A DNA stretch of 64,000 bases from Thaumatotibia leucotreta. Its lineage: Eukaryota; Arthropoda; Insecta; Lepidoptera; Tortricidae. The translations under genes and the position numbers were made by a program. Shown in pieces: positions 9,131 to 20,142 of the stretch (positions are counted from its first letter, which is position 1; every line of letters begins with the position of its first letter). The notes beneath the pieces are model-generated. The model was not told the origin of the DNA and did not search any database. It was given only the letters and a program-made list of their open reading frames with translations. The stretch lies in the NCBI GenBank assembly GCA_025490895.1, contig JALPQI010000754.1:62001-126000 (forward strand). Direction: 5' to 3'.

Positions 9131-11374
9131 CCCCAGGCTCAGTCGCTCCTTGCGCATGGCTCGACTCCAAGCATCCAAGCTACCGAATCTGCACTCGACT
9201 CGACGCACGCGGTCCGTGGTGATCTGCCGCGTGTGCCAGCGCAGCAGCTCCTCTGTACAAACTACCGCACGCTCTGACTGCAAGCTACCGCACTTGCATT
9301 AGCCGCACGCGTCGCGCGGCGATCTGTATTAGCGAATGCCGACGTAGCGCCTTTAGCGCGCCGCTGCTACAGGCTCAGCCACTCCTCGCGTCACGGTCGA
9401 CTCCAGTCTACGCACAAGTACCTTCACGCGTCGCAGGGCTCACGGCAATAAGTAGCGAGTGCTGCCCGCGCCACGCTCGACTCCAGTCTACAAGCTACCG
9501 CACCTTCACGCGGCGCGCGGCCATTTGCAGCGAGGGCCGGCGCAGTACCTTTAGCACACTACCGGAACAGTCTCAGCCGCTCCTCACGCCACGCTCTACT
9601 CCAGTCTAGCTACAAGCTATCGTACCTACACTCGGCGCACGCGGCGCGCGGCGATCTGCCGCGAATGCCGGCGCAGCGCCTTTAGCGGACTACTGCAACA
9701 GGCTCAACCACTCCTCGCGTGACGCTCGACTCCAATCTATAAGCTCCAATCTATTAGCACCTGCACTCGGCGCACGCGGCGCGTGGATATCTGCAGCGAA
9801 TGCGGGCCTAGCGCCTTTAGCGGACTGTCGCTCAGCCGCTCCTCGCGTCACGCTCAACTCCAGTCTACTAAGCTACCGCACCTTCACGCGATCTGTAGCG
9901 AATGACGACGCAGCGCCTTTAGCGGACTACCGCAACAGGCTCACAACCACTCCTCGCGTGACGCTCGACTCCAATCTATAAGCTACCGCACCTGCACTCG
10001 GCGCACGCGGCGCGCGGCGATCTGCCGCGAGTGCTGGCGCAGCGCCTTTAGCGGACTACCGCAACAGGCTCAACCACTCCTCGCGTGACGCTCGACTCCA
10101 GTCTACAAGCTACCGCACCTGCACTCGGCGCACGCGGCGCGCGGCGATCTCCCGCGAGTGCCGGCTCAGCGCCTTTAGCGGACTATCGCTCAGCCGCTCC
10201 TCGCGTCACGCTCAACTCCAGTCTACTAAGCTACCGCACCTTCACGCAGCGCGCGGCCATTTGCAGCGAGGGCTGGCGCAGTACCTTTAGCGCTCTACCG
10301 GAACAGTCTCAACCGCTCCTCACGCCAAGCTCTACTTCAGTCTAGCTACAAGCTATCGTACCTGCACTCGGCGCACGCATCGCGCGGCGATCTGCAGCGA
10401 ATGCCGGCGTAGCGCCTTTAGCGGACTATCGCTCAGCCGCTCCTCGCGTCACGCTCAACTCCAGTCTAGCTACAAGCTATCGTACCTGCACTCGGCGCAC
10501 GCAGCACGTGGCGATCTGCAGTGAGTGCTGGCGTTGCGCCTTTAGAGGACTACCGCAACAGACTCAGCCACTCCTCACAACACGTTGGATTCGGCTCTAT
10601 TAGTAGACTACTACATGCTACTATCGCACCATCTCTCGGTGCACGCGGAGCAAGGCGATCTGCAGCGAGTGCCAGCACGGCGCCTTTAGCGGACTACCGC
10701 AACAGACTCAGCCGCTCCTCGCGTCACGCTCGACCGCAACTTCACGCGGCGCGCTACAATCTGCCGCGAGTGCCGGCGCAGCGCCTTTAGCGGACTACCG
10801 CAACAGGCTCAATCACTCGACTCCAATCTATAAGCTACCGCACCTTCACGCGGTGTAGGGCGCACGGCGATCTGTAGAGAGTGCTCTCCGCGCCACGCTT
10901 GACTCCAGTCTACAAGCTACCGCACTTTCACACGGCGCGCTGCGATCTGCCTCTAGTGCCGGCTCAGCGCCTTTAGCGGACTACCGCAACAGGTTCAGTC
11001 ACTCCATACGTCACGCCCTACTCCAGTCTAGCTACAAGCTATCGTACCTGCACTCGGCGCGTGGCGATCTGCAGCGAATGCCGGCGCAGTGCCTTTAGCG
11101 CACTACCGGAACAGTCTCAGCCGCTCCTCATGCCACGCTCTACTCCAGTCTAGCTACAAGCTATCGTACCTGCACTCGGCGCTATGATCTGCCATCTGCC
11201 GCGAGTACCGGCGTAGCGCCTTTAGCGGACTACCGCAACAGGCTCAACCACTCCTCACGTGACGCTCGACTCCAATCTATAAGCTACCGCACCTTCACGC
11301 GGTGCGGGGCGCACGGCGATCTGTAGCGAATGCTCTCCACGCCACGCTCGACTCCAGTCTACAAGCTACCGCAC
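9131..11374 (-). repeat. GC-rich tandem array derived from a neighbouring exon
   Basis: About 17 diverged units of roughly 100-200 bp (commonly near 125) follow one another. On the plus strand each carries AGCGCCTTTAGCGG, a CAACAGGCTCA block, CTCCTCGCGT, GACTCCAGTCTA, AAGCTACCGCACCTGCAC and GGCGATCTGC blocks. The last unit merges into exon 11375-11505: read on the minus strand, GGCGCTGCGCCGG..GAGTGCAG|GTGCGG of the exon and its donor is the unit core, followed by copied intron sequence. About eight units keep GTGCAG|GT at the donor position. The array is far richer in GC and CpG than its surroundings. Direction and mechanism of expansion are inferred. Confidence 0.85.
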
Positions 11375-11505
11375 CTGCACTCGGCGCACGCGGCGCGCGG
11401 CGATCTGCCGCGAGTGCCGGCGCAGCGCCTCCAGTGCGCCGCCGCCCCGGGCCGGGCTCAGCCGCTGCACTTCGCCCCCATGGTCAGCTTTACTGTCTAC
11501 TAATC
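11375..11505 (-). CDS. Candidate upstream exon of the channel gene at the array edge
   Basis: A 131-bp minus-strand candidate exon with a good pyrimidine-rich acceptor (TTATTTGTTTGTTGCAG, AG at 11507-11506) and donor (GTGCAG|GTGCGG). It is open in one frame, giving LVDSKADHGGEVQRLSPARG, then GGALEALRRHSRQIAARRV and RRVQ. It ends in phase 0, and joining it to exon 8592-8634 and then 8112-8239 keeps a single frame through to the TRPC segment. No in-frame ATG is present, so if coding its start lies further upstream; a short ATG frame (11482, seven codons) exists in another frame. Its 3' half is the founder-like unit of the adjacent tandem array. I do not recognise the protein sequence. It could instead be a 5' UTR exon, or a spurious frame in GC-rich repeat DNA. 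Confidence 0.4.
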
Positions 11506-12548
11506 CTGCAACAAACAAATAAGGCATTGGTATCTCGTTCTTTTCCTTTCACTTACGTATAGTACGTACTGAAGGTATGAAATATATAATGTCTTTGCTT
11601 TCGCTGTAAAATAGGAATAACGATTACCTACCTAACTATACCGGGGACGGGAAGGCAGCTGAAGGTTTCTAATTGACGAACGATTTACGAAACTTTTTTT
11701 ATGTTCCACAGATAGGCCATAGATTAAACTCGGAATTATTCGAATGCAGTGTTGCTACCCCGGGATTTTTCAAATTTTTTCGCCTTTTTCTACTGCCACT
11801 GGTAGAGAGATAGAGTATTATCAAACGGAATCAGAAAGGGATTCGAAAGTACTGTTCAACAAATTACACAACATTTACGAAGAAAAGAGTTACTTATACA
11901 TATATGTTAGTGAGTGATTAATTTAATCTATTGTCCGTAAGTTTCTGCACTTAAACTATGAATATGTGAATATAACTCTGAATATACGTGTCAACAGTAC
12001 TTACAAATCCTAATTCTAATCGCGGTTTGATAATATACAATAACAGCATCGAAATTAAAACCCAAGTCATGAGCATGAGAAAGCTGAGTGAAATTGCCTA
12101 CCTAAAGTACACATACCTAGTATCTTTTGCAAACTTACCAAGGCGCTTAAATATTGCTTATATACTCCTAATATTTTTCTATACTTAATTCTTCAAAGGG
12201 TGTAGCAGTATAGCCTTGGAAAAATACCCCGTTCATTTTCGCTTGAAACACGTGAAATGATGACATAGGTATACAATAGAGTTAGGTAGGTACATAGAAT
12301 TATATAACTTCGAGCGAAAATATCTATAGGTGTAGGTGTACATAAGAGTAGTGTGATATTAGTGTAGTTTAGGCATCAGTTGAAGAAAGCTGAAGACCGA
12401 GTTCAAATCCTCATCCAAAAAATGTCGCCTTTATACCTAGAGATAATATTATTATTATTATATATTATGCACAACACTTTGTTGACGATTTCCAAATTTT
12501 GCACAAATAATACTGATACCGAAAGGCTTTATTAAAAAAAATTGCCTA
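11506..12548. other. Non-coding AT-rich DNA
   Basis: No supported exon or terminal repeat. A GAGTTCAAATCC B-box-like string near 12398-12410 may be a decayed SINE, but the A box is not convincing. Confidence 0.4.
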
Positions 12549-12648
12549 CTAAACGAGCATTCGCTATTCTATCCCCCCTCTCTACGAAATTCGATCGTTA
12601 CCTACACAAAACGTGATTCGTTGATTTCGAAGAGCGGGGGAAAGAACA
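12549..12648. repeat. MITE family A, degraded copy
   Basis: Shares CGAGCATTCGCTATTCTA, CTACGAAATTCGATCGTTAC and ACACAAAACGTGATTCG with the intact family members at 14527-14662, 42981-43118 and 55746-55892. Both outer ends are lost. Confidence 0.75.
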
Positions 12649-14229
12649 CATGACAAAAATGAATGTGCATTAATTAAATACTATAATACTTACGTAGGTA
12701 CCTAATAAGTAGGTTTGCTTGCCGTGCCGCTAAACTATCTTATCTAAAGGGAAAAACTTGAAGAAGCTGAAGACATAAGGTGCAACAGTTTTCTTCGAAG
12801 AATAACGCCTACTCTCAGATACTAGTGTCAAATTACTATAAGATGGATGTGTTATGGAACTTATTGAGTTTTGATATTAAGTACTATCCGATAAAAAATA
12901 TAAAGTTTGGTGAAATCGAGCCTGAAGGTATCTACTTAGTTACCAAATCAATATCCTGTGTTTTGATATTGATTCAGTTCAAGTGTTAAGTGATGCCTGA
13001 AACTCGAAAACAGGGTCAGGGGTAGGGTAGGTAAAGTACGCTTATGATCGACAAAGTGGTTCAAAGGACCAAAGAAACATGTACCTACAACTACAAGATA
13101 TATATCAAGATTTCGACACGCCTAAGTTACGACACCCTACACCCTACGTTGTAAAAAAAATACGAAGTGATACCTGCATATTTGAAATTATTTTCTCTGA
13201 CTGTGTACCTACTTGCTACATACGAATAGATTTTTTGTTATTTTCAATATATTGCAAATTACCTATTGTACAAGTGCAATATTCTATCGACAAACAGACG
13301 CAAGGCAATATAAATAAAGCCATCGCTAATTAAATAGGCGAAAATGTGAACAAAGCATTAATATCCATATCCGAACACAACTTATTGTTTTAAAGTTTGG
13401 AGTGTGATGATTTTGTTAAATAAAAGATAATTTTAGAATTCGTACATTGTGCATTGGAGGTAATTACCTACGGTACGGTATAACTAACGAAAGTGTTAGA
13501 AGCCCGACGCATCAGGCGGAGGGCTTTTAATGACTCGAGTTAGTATTCCGCTTACCGACCGTGATCACTTGCGAGAAAAAAAATAGTATTAAGATAAAAT
13601 ATATTTTTGTATATGCATGATAGACAGAAAGTGTGATGAAAATTATGTTTAGATGTAGGGTAGAATTGTATTACTAACAACCGACCTCCCACTGCATAAG
13701 TAGTGGGGTGTCGAGGTTAAAAGGAGGTGTCTGTACGGATAGCGAGCAATGTCGTTGCATCGCGAGTTCTGGACAGATACTTCTAACTATTATCTACCTA
13801 ATTAATAAAATCGCGTAGTAGCATTGTGTAGGTACTTGAATATAAATTATATTGAAGAGCATACTAAAAAATATATAAATTTACTGTGGAACCTGGAGTT
13901 TTAATTAAAGGAGTAATTGTTTAGAGCAATCATAGGTATCTTACGAGTTAAAAAATATGAAATTAGGAGCAGGGTTACTGTCAGTCGGAAAAACAAAAAT
14001 TGTCCACTCGGTGGGCAAATCTACGCTAAGTAGGTACGTTTTAATTACACTGGATCGTAGACCGGGGAAATTTGATAATGGATGAGGTGGAAAAATTTGA
14101 GCTTTCTTTACACTGTTCGCAATTTTTTTTATTGCCGATGACTATCGAAGTTCACTAAACGTTTATTTAACAACATAAACTTGGTTTGACTCTCTTAAGT
14201 TGTAAGAGAATCACGAGGATTACCTACTC
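12649..14229. other. Non-coding stretch
   Basis: No coding exon supported. TATTCCGCTTACCGACCGTG at 13544-13563 is shared, inverted, with about 55273-55295, so a dispersed element end is present. A short stem-like stretch with GTGTCTGTAC and GGACAGATAC lies at about 13725-13782. Confidence 0.4.
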
Positions 14230-14371
14230 ATGAAATAAAACTATTAAAAACGAATAAACTCGCGTATATTAATTAAATTTAACTTCATCCCGGCGGTTTG
14301 AACACTTTACAGGGTTTAATTAATATAAGTACGCGAGTTTATCCGTTTTTATCCGCATAGTTTTATTTCAT
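14230..14371. repeat. 142-bp MITE with long arms
   Basis: ATGAAATAAAACTATTAAAAA on the left is mirrored by the right arm ending TAGTTTTATTTCAT. Homology continues inward (AAACTCGCGTATATTAATTAAA against TTTAATTAATATAAGTACGCGAGTTT) over most of each arm. A separate perfect palindrome, AAGAGAATCAAT and its mirror, follows at 14372-14396. Confidence 0.75.
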
Positions 14372-14526
14372 AAGAGAATCAATAATTGATTCTCTTATGA
14401 GTGTGAGACCCAAAATGTAGGTACTTAGGATTTTGTTGGTCAATTGAATTCACTCCGGTATTCGTTTAAGTAATTATAATAATTATTAACTGATGGTATT
14501 ACTTACTACCATCGTCATCATCATTA

Positions 14527-14662
14527 AGGTGTTCAAACCAAAAGAGCATTCGCTGTTCTAACCTCCCAGTCTACGAAATTCGATCGGTACACAAAACGTG
14601 ATTGGTTGATTTCGTAGAGCGGGGGATAGAACAGCGAATGCTCTTTTGGTTTGAACGTACCT
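14527..14662. repeat. MITE family A, intact copy with TTA duplication
   Basis: 136 bp. The arms (GTTCAAACCAAAAGAGCATT on the left, mirrored on the right) are nearly perfect, and both ends abut TTA (14524-14526 and 14663-14665). A three-base duplication of this kind fits PIF/Harbinger-type mobilisation. No coding content, so it would depend on a transposase elsewhere. Confidence 0.85.
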
Positions 14663-14824
14663 TTACCGAACTGTTTCAGAAAGGCAAATTGTACAGGTAA
14701 ATTCGTGATAAATTCACTAAAGCTGGCACGAATGGATCGAGTACGTGACAGAAAGTGTATCTAATCTATGTGTGGAGTGGATGTCTTAATGCCAGTCGAT
14801 ACAGGTTGGTATAGGACAGCCGCA

Positions 14825-15046
14825 CTTGTGGCCGAGGTGGGTAACGACCTCTCCCTGGCAGCTGTGGTGGAAGCAATGCTCCAAAGTGAGAGGTCATGGA
14901 AGGCAATGGTCTCCTTTTGCGAGGATGTGATGTCGCAGAAGGAGGCAGCAGAGCGCAGCAGGGAGGAAGATCCGGCCTCCCAGCCAATGCGCCGCAAGCG
15001 CGTGGGGCGGCGACGGTTGGCATACGACCGTCGACTTCCCCCTTAA
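14825..15046 (+). pseudogene. C-terminal end of an R1-like LINE ORF2
   Basis: An open frame through the 5' junction gives LAAVVEAMLQSERSWKAMVS, FCEDVMSQKEAAERSREEDP, then a basic RRKRVGRRRLAYDRR tail and a TAA stop at 15044-15046. The FCEDVM.QKEAAER pattern near the end, followed by a basic stretch, is what R1-clade ORF2 proteins show at the C-terminus, downstream of the reverse transcriptase. Only the last 70 or so residues are present; endonuclease and polymerase are missing through 5' truncation, so this has no activity. Confidence 0.65.
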
Positions 15047-15382
15047 GGGTACCCGTGGACGGCAGGCTCGGGGGCGCCTGCCGTCTACACAAGGGTCCCT
15101 GAGTAAGCAGTGTGTGTGCCATGCGTCGCGCGCAACGAGGAGAAGGGAAGGAGGGATTTTTCCTTCCGGAGATGGGTCCAGAGCCCTGGACAGCCGCTGC
15201 GAGGTCGCGGAAGTGTGCTCAGGCGTACCCATGATCTCGCCTTAAAGCGTCTTGGCGGCAGACCGTGGGGGTTTAGTGGGTAGACCAGGGCCTCATTAGC
15301 ACTGGGAGTCCCACATAACCACCCGTCCCGCCCGGGTGGTATGGGTAACGCATTTCCCCACGAAAAAAAAAAACAAAAAAAA
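14825..15382 (+). mobile_element. R1-like LINE, 5'-truncated 3' end
   Basis: The insert ends in an A-rich tail (15362-15382) and is flanked by copies of GGTTGGTATA[ACGTTATA]GGACARCCGCA at 14804-14824 and 15383-15411; the left copy lacks the bracketed eight bases. These are target-site duplications. Coding sequence runs to 15046, then about 315 bp of 3' UTR with the GTCCCACATAACC and GGTATGGGTAACGCATTTCC strings that I associate with lepidopteran R1-type element ends. Family assignment rests on the protein tail described separately. Confidence 0.75.
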
Positions 15383-15767
15383 GGTTGGTATAACGTTATA
15401 GGACAACCGCATACAAACAGTGACAGATGTAATTCATGTAATTCATTCCATTCGTGCCAGCTTTAGTGAATTTACCTGTAACATGAATACTAACACTCGC
15501 GGTCAAATAATAAGGAACAGGTGATTTTTTAAGCATTTCTCAATTTTAAACAATTATTTAAAATTAGTATACGTGCTATCCTTTTTAATATCGGGTTGCA
15601 TAGTATCTCCTGAATTGATTATCCAATTGAACAAAAATAGTAATAACGTTAGATTGGTACGACAAAACAAAGTTTTAAAGCGTTTAAAACTCCGGAACTT
15701 ACTTGCTATTTTTTTACTTCGTCACTTGTTTTATTTTTTTGATAAGAGAAACCCCAATATAATTCTA

Positions 15768-16137
15768 CAGGGTGTTTGGCTCGAAGACTTTTAGTTTTTT
15801 TTAATAAAATTTACAGTTGGACATAAGTTGATTTTTTACATCTTTCACTAACTTTAAATGGCTGCAACTTTTTTTCCACAATGACTTACATCAAATATCC
15901 ATTTGAACATTACAAAACAACACCCCTGATAAGAATAATAATAAAAAAATACTTTCATCCGTATTTTTATAAGTTATTTGACTTTTAATGGGGCATTTCG
16001 ACATTTTTATGAAAGTAAAAAAAAATTTTTTTTTCGTAAACCTTGGGGTCTAGGCCAAATCTATAGGGCTCTGTGAGTAGCATATGACCCCACCTCTTCG
16101 CTGTTTTTTTTTGTCCAACCCTCTGCCAAACGCCCTG
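15768..16137. repeat. 370-bp MITE with TA duplication
   Basis: CAGGGTGTTTGGC at the left is mirrored by GCCAAACGCCCTG at the right (one mismatch), with TA on both sides (15766-15767 and 16138-16139). The interior is AT-rich and non-coding. The CAGGGTG/TA ends resemble those of the MITEs at 32760-33042 and 51822-52064, suggesting the same type of transposase. Confidence 0.75.
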
Positions 16138-16308
16138 TATATCAAAATATTCCACCTGTCCCATAAACATTTTAGGTAAATCTGTTTGAAATTAGCATAC
16201 GAGTATTTCTAGTGTTTTCTATGATAAAATATAGGTACCTTACCCATATTATGTTATGTGACCACGAGTACCTACATATGCGGAGGTTCAAATGGGAAGC
16301 GTAGGTAT

Positions 16309-16350
16309 GTGAGCAGAGGACGTCTTATGGCCGAAATGACGATGATTACC
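16309..16350 (+). repeat. RTE LINE tail, tiny fragment
   Basis: GCAGAGGACGTCTTATGGCC followed by GAAATGACGATGATTAC matches the 3' end of the RTE remnants at 2654-2850 and 50642-50771. Confidence 0.55.
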
Positions 16351-16783
16351 TAACCTTACGATGATTACCTAATGTTTAAGCATTTATTAAGCACATTAAG
16401 TGAAGAAGAAGCAAAAATGTAATTTGCGACAAATCACGTACAATTAAACCAAGTAGGCTTCAGTAAGTGATACCTAATGATAAACATTATCCTGGACCTA
16501 ATTTAGAATAAATAAAAAAAATAAAAAAGCGTTGTGCTCTTTCATCGCCTACTTTGACCTTCTCCATTCGTCAATTTCGTCACCATACTCGTAACATCAT
16601 GTCACTTCAACATGTTGAAGTCAGTATTAACACATCGTCACGGAGGCGTGACTCGAAGTTATTACTTCCTACTCTTTGACGATGTCATTTGGAATGGTGC
16701 TGAAAATCTGTAACTCAAAACTTCGAGTTTGCATGATACGAATACTACCCCAAACAAAATCTAAATATTCTAAATATTAATGT

Positions 16784-16963
16784 ACTAGCGACCCGCCCCG
16801 GCTGCGCACGGGTACTATACCTAGGTGCATAAAAACCTTCCTCTTGAATTACTCTACCTATTAAAAAAAATCTCATCAAAATCCGTTGCGTAGTTTTAAA
16901 GATTTAACCGTACAAAGGGACATAGGTACAGAAAAAGTGACTTTATTTTATACTATGTAGTGA
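16784..16963 (+). repeat. Common lepidopteran repeat (GACCCGCCCCGGCT type)
   Basis: Starts with AGCGACCCGCCCCGGCTGCG and contains CATCAAAATCCGTTGCGTAG and TTATACTATGTAGTGA. I recognise this arrangement as a frequent moth and butterfly interspersed repeat. The class is not evident from this copy, which has no coding frame or tail. Confidence 0.65.
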
Positions 16964-17181
16964 AGCGAAATTTTGTGACGTCATTATCACTTGAATAACA
17001 TGCCTACTTTGCTACTCCGCGCAATATTAACGAGCTTTTCAATTAGCGCCAACTAGTTATGATAATATATTGTTTATTTTCCCTCGCACTGCAAATAATA
17101 TGAGAGATACGTGTTTCGCTTATCAAGGAACATAAAGAGGAATATGTTGTCTGCTAAAAGGAAGAATGGAATAGTACATTA

Positions 17182-18058
17182 TGATACAAGTGTGCTAAGT
17201 TGATCATTATACTCGAGGCGGTATTGTGCGCGCGAGCTGCAAGCGAGCGCGCATAAGATAGCAGAGAGTATAATGATCAATGCACACGAGTTTCATACGA
17301 CGTTTTTCAACACACTTGCGAGGAATAACCGACTTTTAGTAACACTTTTACTAACCTTTGTTGCTATGTAATTACTACTTACTTATGTAGGTACTATCCC
17401 AAAGTTACGTTTAACCGTTTTATTTTATTCTTGTTCATTACTTGAAGTTCATAATTCACATAAAAGTAATAACAGTAAACACAACCATGAATACAACAAA
17501 ATAAACGCAACAAACATTTGAAATTCACTCCACTCCGAAGAACAAAATAAATACAAAATTACAAATGGTAACTTTAAAACGGCGCGCGCATACCTAAGGA
17601 ATTTTTAAACGCGCGCAAATTTGTGAGTCAGCAATCCTATCGACAAACAGCCAATATAAAAAAAAAACTGCGAATCATTAACGTTTATCATAAAATAAAA
17701 ATACGATAACTTTACATTTAATATAATTACTTGATAATTTGGATGCACAATTTAAATATTTTATTTATTTATTTACGAAAATTTATAGTATTTTGAAATA
17801 ATATTCTGGATTCCGCTGTTTCTGCCACATGTCAATTCTTTGGTCAATTTAAAAAATAAATATAACCTGACTAAATTCGAATGCTTCATCTACATGACAT
17901 AATACTTGCAAATGTTTGCAAACGTAATTGGTCGGATTATGTTATTACCGCACTAGAACAATAACGTAATGAAAAAGCACGCGTGTTTAATATCTTGGAT
18001 TATGAGCCTAATAGCGGTTCAATAATACCTACGTTACGAGCAAGTGTGTTGAAAACAT
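17182..18058. repeat. Two-part hairpin element
   Basis: A first hairpin (17182-17300) pairs ATGATACAAGTGTGC.. with GCACACGAGTTTCAT, with GATCATTATACTC / GAGTATAATGATC in the stem and a GC-rich GCGCGCGAGCTGCAAGCGAG loop. Right after it, CAACACACTTGCGAGG (about 17307) is mirrored by TTACGAGCAAGTGTGTTG (about 18034-18052). The same architecture is seen with different sequence at 57174-58002. The roughly 700-bp interior is AT-rich and non-coding. Confidence 0.6.
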
Positions 18059-18643
18059 GTTTTTTCTACTCCTGGCCTTTTTTTTGCTAGTTACTTAGCT
18101 ACGCACACTATTGTAAAGATATACATAATTACATCTGTCAAAAGTCTATAGTCTATTTCTCAAAAACGCACTCTCAGCCGGTATCGTAATGTTGCAGCGA
18201 TGTTTGGTAAGAGAAGGCACGCGAGATATATGGGCGTCTCTCGCTGCCAGACGTCGTCATTTTCCGACCAGACTCAAAAACGTACTGCGAGCTACCACAG
18301 ACTGCCACATCACACCTATGATAGACGCCATATTGAATTTGTTCCGATCTTCGAATTTTTACACTGCTACCAACATTAGTACCAGATTATTTATTACAAT
18401 AATTATAAATTAAAATAATATAAGGTTAAAATATAATTTTAAAAGAAAGGTTTTGTTTTTAAATTATTAATGTGATATAATAATATATTTTTGTACCAAT
18501 TACAAATTTCATATTATGCAAAATTATTTTTACCTCTGGCAACTAAGCGCGGTTGTAAAGCAAACTTATCCATAGACAATGACAGCTGCTTTAAAAAAAA
18601 AACCTTCCCGCTTTCAGCTAGCAGTTGAAAGACTTGAAAGTAC
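18059..18643. other. Non-coding DNA
   Basis: A 74-codon plus-strand open stretch at 18189-18413 has no recognisable content; I see no exon signals that would support it. Confidence 0.35.
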
Positions 18644-18758
18644 TACCGCGAACTTCGAAATCGAGTTTCGATCATTTGTCTCTGTCACTTCAACAAGATT
18701 ATTATTAGAGTGACAGAAACGGATGCTCGAGTTTTGCGAATTTCGAAGTTCGAGGACG
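18644..18758. repeat. MITE, second copy of the 1066-1182 family
   Basis: TACCGCGAACTTCGAAAT is mirrored by GAATTTCGAAGTTCG, with CTGTCACTTCAACAAG / TTAGAGTGACAG inside. About 115 bp, non-coding. Confidence 0.7.
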
Positions 18759-19034
18759 GCCCCCAGTTCTTTATAGGTTTGATTTGAGTCGATTCGCATA
18801 GTTTGTGCAAATGTGCAGTGCCTAAAAAATGTGATTTGTTTCATTATAATTATTATTAATTTCTAATGTTCTGCCTGCTCTTTTTGGGAGTGCAGGTATG
18901 TATGAGCTAACAATATTATTTTAGTTTGTTTATATAGATACATACTAGGTGTTTATTGGTGACAACTGGAATAGATGTGTGGCGCTCAGTGATGTATGAT
19001 ATTTTATTAGTTCTGTGTATGCTATGTCACTAAG

Positions 19035-19331
19035 TCGTAGAAAAAGTATAGTATGCAACGTTGTATTATTAGTTCAAAAAATGCTCGCGACGTCTTTAAT
19101 TGCGATACTCGCCCTTCGGGCTCGTATCGCAACTCACGCCGCTCGTATTTTTTGACCCCTTATAATACCACTATTGCATAAAATACTATTATGCAACCCT
19201 TGTTTAAGAGAGGTCAAAAAAAGCGAGTGGCGTGGGTAACAATTTCAGGTGAAGCCGAAAATTGTTATTAAAGACGCCACGAGCATTTTTTGACTCAGTT
19301 AAACAATGTTGCATACAATACTTTTTCTACG
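19035..19331. repeat. 297-bp MITE with long imperfect arms
   Basis: CGTAGAAAAAGTATAGTATG at the left is mirrored by the right end (CATACAATACTTTTTCTACG), and AAAAAATGCTCGCGACGTC by GACGCCACGAGCATTTTTT. A secondary CGCCCTTCGGGCTCG hairpin lies inside. Confidence 0.75.
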
Positions 19332-19601
19332 AAAAGTAAAATTTTCTTACGACAATATGCCTTAAGTCTCTACGAAATTCAATAGTTTTTGCATTTTAAT
19401 ATTATACCACGTAGTTAAGAAAATAATAATGAAAACCATTTCGAGTACATTTTTAGTAAAAGGAAGCACTTTATCGCTTACCAGAACTATATAAAGACGC
19501 TTAAGGCAGATAATGTATACGATAATGATAAAAATACAAGTTAATTCGAATTAGGCTTTGTGGTTACCGACTAAGTAGGACCTTTTTCTGAAAAGACTAA
19601 C

Positions 19602-19750
19602 AACCCCCTATTTTCATTAACATCTCCTAACCTAACTTAGCAAGCCACTAATTATTATTTGTCTCTTTTGGTCTTACAAATATGTCTATAAGACGGAAAG
19701 GGTCAAACAATAATTAGCCGCTTGCGAAGTTAGGAGACGTTTATAAATAA
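19602..19750. repeat. MITE family D, diverged copy
   Basis: Arms CTCCTAACCTAACTTAGCAAGC and GCTTGCGAAGTTAGGAG surround TGTCTCTTTTGGTCTTAC. Nearly identical family members lie at 54590-54740 and 54893-55042. Confidence 0.75.
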
Positions 19751-20142
19751 ACGAACATTTTATTTAAAATTGGATTTTTCATTGTCCTCACAAAACCAAA
19801 AGCGATTTCTCTATTACGGTAGGTACCCTTCATCCCCCTTTCACGTTTCTTTAACGTTAACGCGTTTATGATAATCTACCTACCATACATTCCGTATCAT
19901 TTCTATAAACACAACTTACACGATCACAAACTGGCGGTGAGACAAGTTTACCTACTTATCTCTGTTACGGCCCCAACACCAATTATTTCAAATTATTTAG
20001 GTAAGTGGGATTTTATTCGGGTATATCCTCGACAAGCTGTTAATACAAGACCTGTAAGTATAGCTGTCGCAGCCCCAACATGACTAAATATGCGAGCATC
20101 GTTGTTTGCACATAAAGGGGATTGGGTATTTTTATATGGACT
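19751..20142. other. Non-coding DNA
   Basis: No supported exon. A 71-codon open stretch at 19868-20083 shows no recognisable domain. Confidence 0.35.

Larger units (their letters stand above)
14692..15480. mobile_element. TIR element split by a LINE insertion
   Basis: TACAGGTAAATTC..ACTAAAGCTGGCACGAATGGA (14692-14736, with an 11-bp extra stretch in the left copy) is mirrored exactly by 15447-15480. The outer element, without the inserted LINE piece, is only about 200 bp, which fits a MITE. The LINE end at 14825-15382 inserted into it later. Confidence 0.75.

Noticed and set aside
9018..11562. Plus-strand proteins within the tandem array
   Set aside because: The frames are short, change phase between units and contain stops; the only gene-like reading is the minus-strand exon at the array edge.
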